NCBI RefSeq assembly: GCF_002165375.2
Contig: NZ_CP032134.1
Location: forward strand, 310,001 to 374,000
Source of the DNA: Acinetobacter chinensis
GTDB lineage: Bacteria > Pseudomonadota > Gammaproteobacteria > Pseudomonadales > Moraxellaceae
Direction of reading: 5' to 3'
Length of the DNA stretch: 64,000 bases
The notes under the pieces are model-generated. The model was not told the DNA's origin and did no database searches. It saw nothing but the letters and a program-made list of their open reading frames with translations. Each line of letters starts with the position of its first letter. Position 1 is the stretch's first letter. Made by a program: the position numbers and the translations under genes. Of this stretch, positions 62,192-64,000 are shown in pieces.

Positions 62192-64000
62192 TTATTCTCC
62201 CTTCGGCAATGGGCCAGACATGCTGGAGTGACGGGAGTCGCCCAGTATTGAAATCATCAGCATGGTTGCACCGACCACAGTAATGTAGACCCCCAGGTCA
62301 AACAGTGCGGCTGAAGCAAGATGCATTTCACCAATCACAGGAGGTGAGACGTACACATGAGCACTGGTCAGGAACGGCCGTCCCCAGAACCAGGAACCCA
62401 GACCTGTCAGACCTGCAATCACCAGACCCGTTCCAATCCAGGTTTCATAGAGCCGTCCGGATTTTGCTTTGAGTAACTGTTCTGCTTTATCCTGACCCAG
62501 CGCAATATACTGAATGATCAATGCCAGTGCAGTAATCAGCCCTGCAATAAATCCACCGCCTGGCAGGTTGTGTCCACGCAGGAAAATATACAGACTGACC
62601 ACCAGTGCCAGCGGCAGAACCCAAGAAGCTGTCATGCGGAACATCAGTGGAGATGGATTGAAACGGAACGTCAGTCCCTGAGTCATGACCGTACCATGTG
62701 AACGCATACCATCCATCAGGCACAGTATGCCCACAGCGGCAATACCCAGGACTGTAATTTCACCAAAGGTATCGAATCCACGGAAATCGACCAGAATCAC
62801 GTTTACGACATTTGTACCACCGCCCAAAGGAATGGACTGCTGCATGAAGAACCATGAAATGGAGCTGTGATCACGGGTCATAATCAGCCATGAAATCCAG
62901 CCAATACCGAGTCCAGCTGAGATGGCAATGATGGCATCGCGCCAGCGTCTTGAACGGCTGGATTCATAGGGGGTTAACTGTGGCAGCAATGACAGGCTCA
63001 TCAGCAGAAGAACCGTTGTAACCACATCAACTGTGATCTGAGTCAGTGCCAGATCCGGTGCTGACATGGTCACGAAAATCATCGTAACCACCAGTCCGAC
63101 TGCACCACTGATCAGTACTGCTTTAATACGTTCATGGTGGAACCACAGCATCATCCAGCAGGCAGAGAACAGCAGCAGCCATAAAACAATTGCAATGGCT
63201 GAGGCATGCGTCAGCTCACGGGTTCCTGTTGTCAGTCCCTGTGATAACAGCGGCATGGCTACAATCACAATGCTGAAAGCAACAATCCATACCAGATAGC
63301 TTTGCAGAGAACCATTTTCGGTTGCACGTTTGATTTTTCTGGACGTCAGAAGCAGATGTTTCAGGAACAGTTCAAAAAGGATTTTGCCCTGTAATTTACC
63401 TAAAGCAGGATCAAGATCTATCTCTCTGATTTTTCCACCTTTGGCTAATGAAAAATAGAAAATCAGACCACCCAACAGTGCAATCAGGCTCATGAGCAAA
63501 GGCAGATTAAAACCGTGCCAGATGGCAAGGTGAGTTCCCTCAAACACAGCAGACTGAGTACTTGCCTGCGTGGTGCTGTTGACAATTTTTTCCACCAGCA
63601 GGGCAGGCAGTATACCGACCAGGATACACAGAACAGCCAGCAGAGTTGCAGGTGCGCGCATGCCGAAAGCAGGTTCATGTGCATTTTTATTTGGAACATC
63701 TTTGCCGACAGGACCATCAAAAAACACACCGTGAACCAGTCGGACAGAATAGGCGACCGCAAAAACACCTGCCAGGGTTGCTGTAATGGCAGAAACCACC
63801 ATGACCGGACCGCTCAGATTTGCCAGCAGTTCAGTAAAGAACATTTCTTTGGACAGGAAGCCATTGGTCAGTGGAACACCTGCCATGGATGCCGCAGTGA
63901 TCATGGTCAGTGTTGCTGTGAACGGCAGTAACTGCCATAAACCGCTGAGTTTACGCAGATCCCGTGTACCTGATTCATGGTCTACAATACCTGCAATCAT
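62192..64000 (-). CDS. mnhA: Fused Na+/H+ antiporter subunits A and B (MnhAB), 5' end outside window
   Basis: The C-terminal 602 codons of a fused MrpA-MrpB protein. The frame stays open to the last base, so the N-terminal NuoL-like part lies beyond the window; the ATG at 64000 is internal or chance. The MrpA core continues with AASMAGVPLTNGFLSKEMFFTE and VYSVRLVH-like FAVAYSVRLVHGVFF. The MrpA C-terminal (DUF4040) block is FVTMSAPDLALTQITVDVVTTV. The MrpB domain is near the end (LRGHNLPGGGFIAGLITALAL). It is fused in one chain, as in the Pha/Mrp group 2 type. The complex exports Na+ for H+. Confidence 0.93.
   Translation of the reverse strand: MIAGIVDHESGTRDLRKLSGLWQLLPFTATLTMITAASMAGVPLTNGFLSKEMFFTELLANLSGPVMVVSAITATLAGVFAVAYSVRLVHGVFFDGPVGKDVPNKNAHEPAFGMRAPATLLAVLCILVGILPALLVEKIVNSTTQASTQSAVFEGTHLAIWHGFNLPLLMSLIALLGGLIFYFSLAKGGKIREIDLDPALGKLQGKILFELFLKHLLLTSRKIKRATENGSLQSYLVWIVAFSIVIVAMPLLSQGLTTGTRELTHASAIAIVLWLLLFSACWMMLWFHHERIKAVLISGAVGLVVTMIFVTMSAPDLALTQITVDVVTTVLLLMSLSLLPQLTPYESSRSRRWRDAIIAISAGLGIGWISWLIMTRDHSSISWFFMQQSIPLGGGTNVVNVILVDFRGFDTFGEITVLGIAAVGILCLMDGMRSHGTVMTQGLTFRFNPSPLMFRMTASWVLPLALVVSLYIFLRGHNLPGGGFIAGLITALALIIQYIALGQDKAEQLLKAKSGRLYETWIGTGLVIAGLTGLGSWFWGRPFLTSAHVYVSPPVIGEMHLASAALFDLGVYITVVGATMLMISILGDSRHSSMSGPLPKGE

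Overview
The window looks like chromosomal DNA of an Acinetobacter-type gammaproteobacterium (Moraxellaceae). This rests on protein resemblance, moderate to low GC, and gene order: secG, tRNA-Leu, tRNA-fMet, rimP-nusA-infB-rbfA; pilB-pilC-pilD-coaE; fadB-fadA; a fused mnhAB-CDEFG antiporter operon; an LpxO-type lipid A hydroxylase; and OmpW-family porins. No tool was run, so the genus is inferred. I see no prophage, insertion sequence, integron or CRISPR array. Most of the window is core genome with small accessory patches.

Layout. 1-2198: 3' part of rpoC and its terminator. 2.6-8.3 kb: a glycine-zipper lipoprotein, a hotdog protein, an alpha/beta hydrolase, a Na+/H+ antiporter-like carrier, two OmpW-family proteins and an LprI-like protein. 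8.4-10.3 kb: htpG behind a sigma32-like promoter. 10.3-17.2 kb: an accessory stretch of envelope and unknown genes, including two short genes (59 and 58 codons) and two intergenic clusters of DnaA-box-like 9-mers. 17.6-22.1 kb: a TehB-type methyltransferase, a REP-like inverted repeat pair, then fadA and fadB. 22.6-27.9 kb: lpxO, then a block in which two small PH-like membrane proteins and two mutually similar lipoproteins surround a one-domain Clp-type ATPase. 28.0-33.3 kb: uvrC, an acyl-CoA thioesterase, pgsA and an MsbA-like ABC exporter. 33.5-40.5 kb: an AlkB-type dioxygenase, a flavodoxin-fold oxidoreductase, and an IclR regulator facing an aaeB/aaeX/aaeA-like efflux operon, followed by an SDR-like protein whose catalytic Tyr is Phe. 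40.5-47.5 kb: ruvX-algH, recN, a TPR plus glycosyltransferase-like protein, ppnP, rlmB, an EamA transporter and coaE. 47.5-51.4 kb: pilD, pilC, pilB. 51.6-58.7 kb: tpiA, secG, tRNA-Leu(GAG), three identical initiator tRNAs, then rimP-nusA-infB-rbfA. 58.8-64.0 kb: mnhG, F, E, D, C and a fused mnhAB cut by the window end.

How it works together. The translation/transcription block (tpiA to rbfA) combines initiator tRNA supply with IF2, NusA and ribosome maturation. The envelope theme is strong: lipid A hydroxylation, phospholipid synthesis, lipoproteins, porins, pilus assembly and multisubunit ion transport.

I did not find a clear new defence or mobile system. The best candidates for something undescribed are the PH-like/lipoprotein/Clp-ATPase block at 23.6-27.9 kb, the paired DnaA-box clusters, and the 59-codon plus about 470-codon unknown operon at 12.1-13.7 kb.
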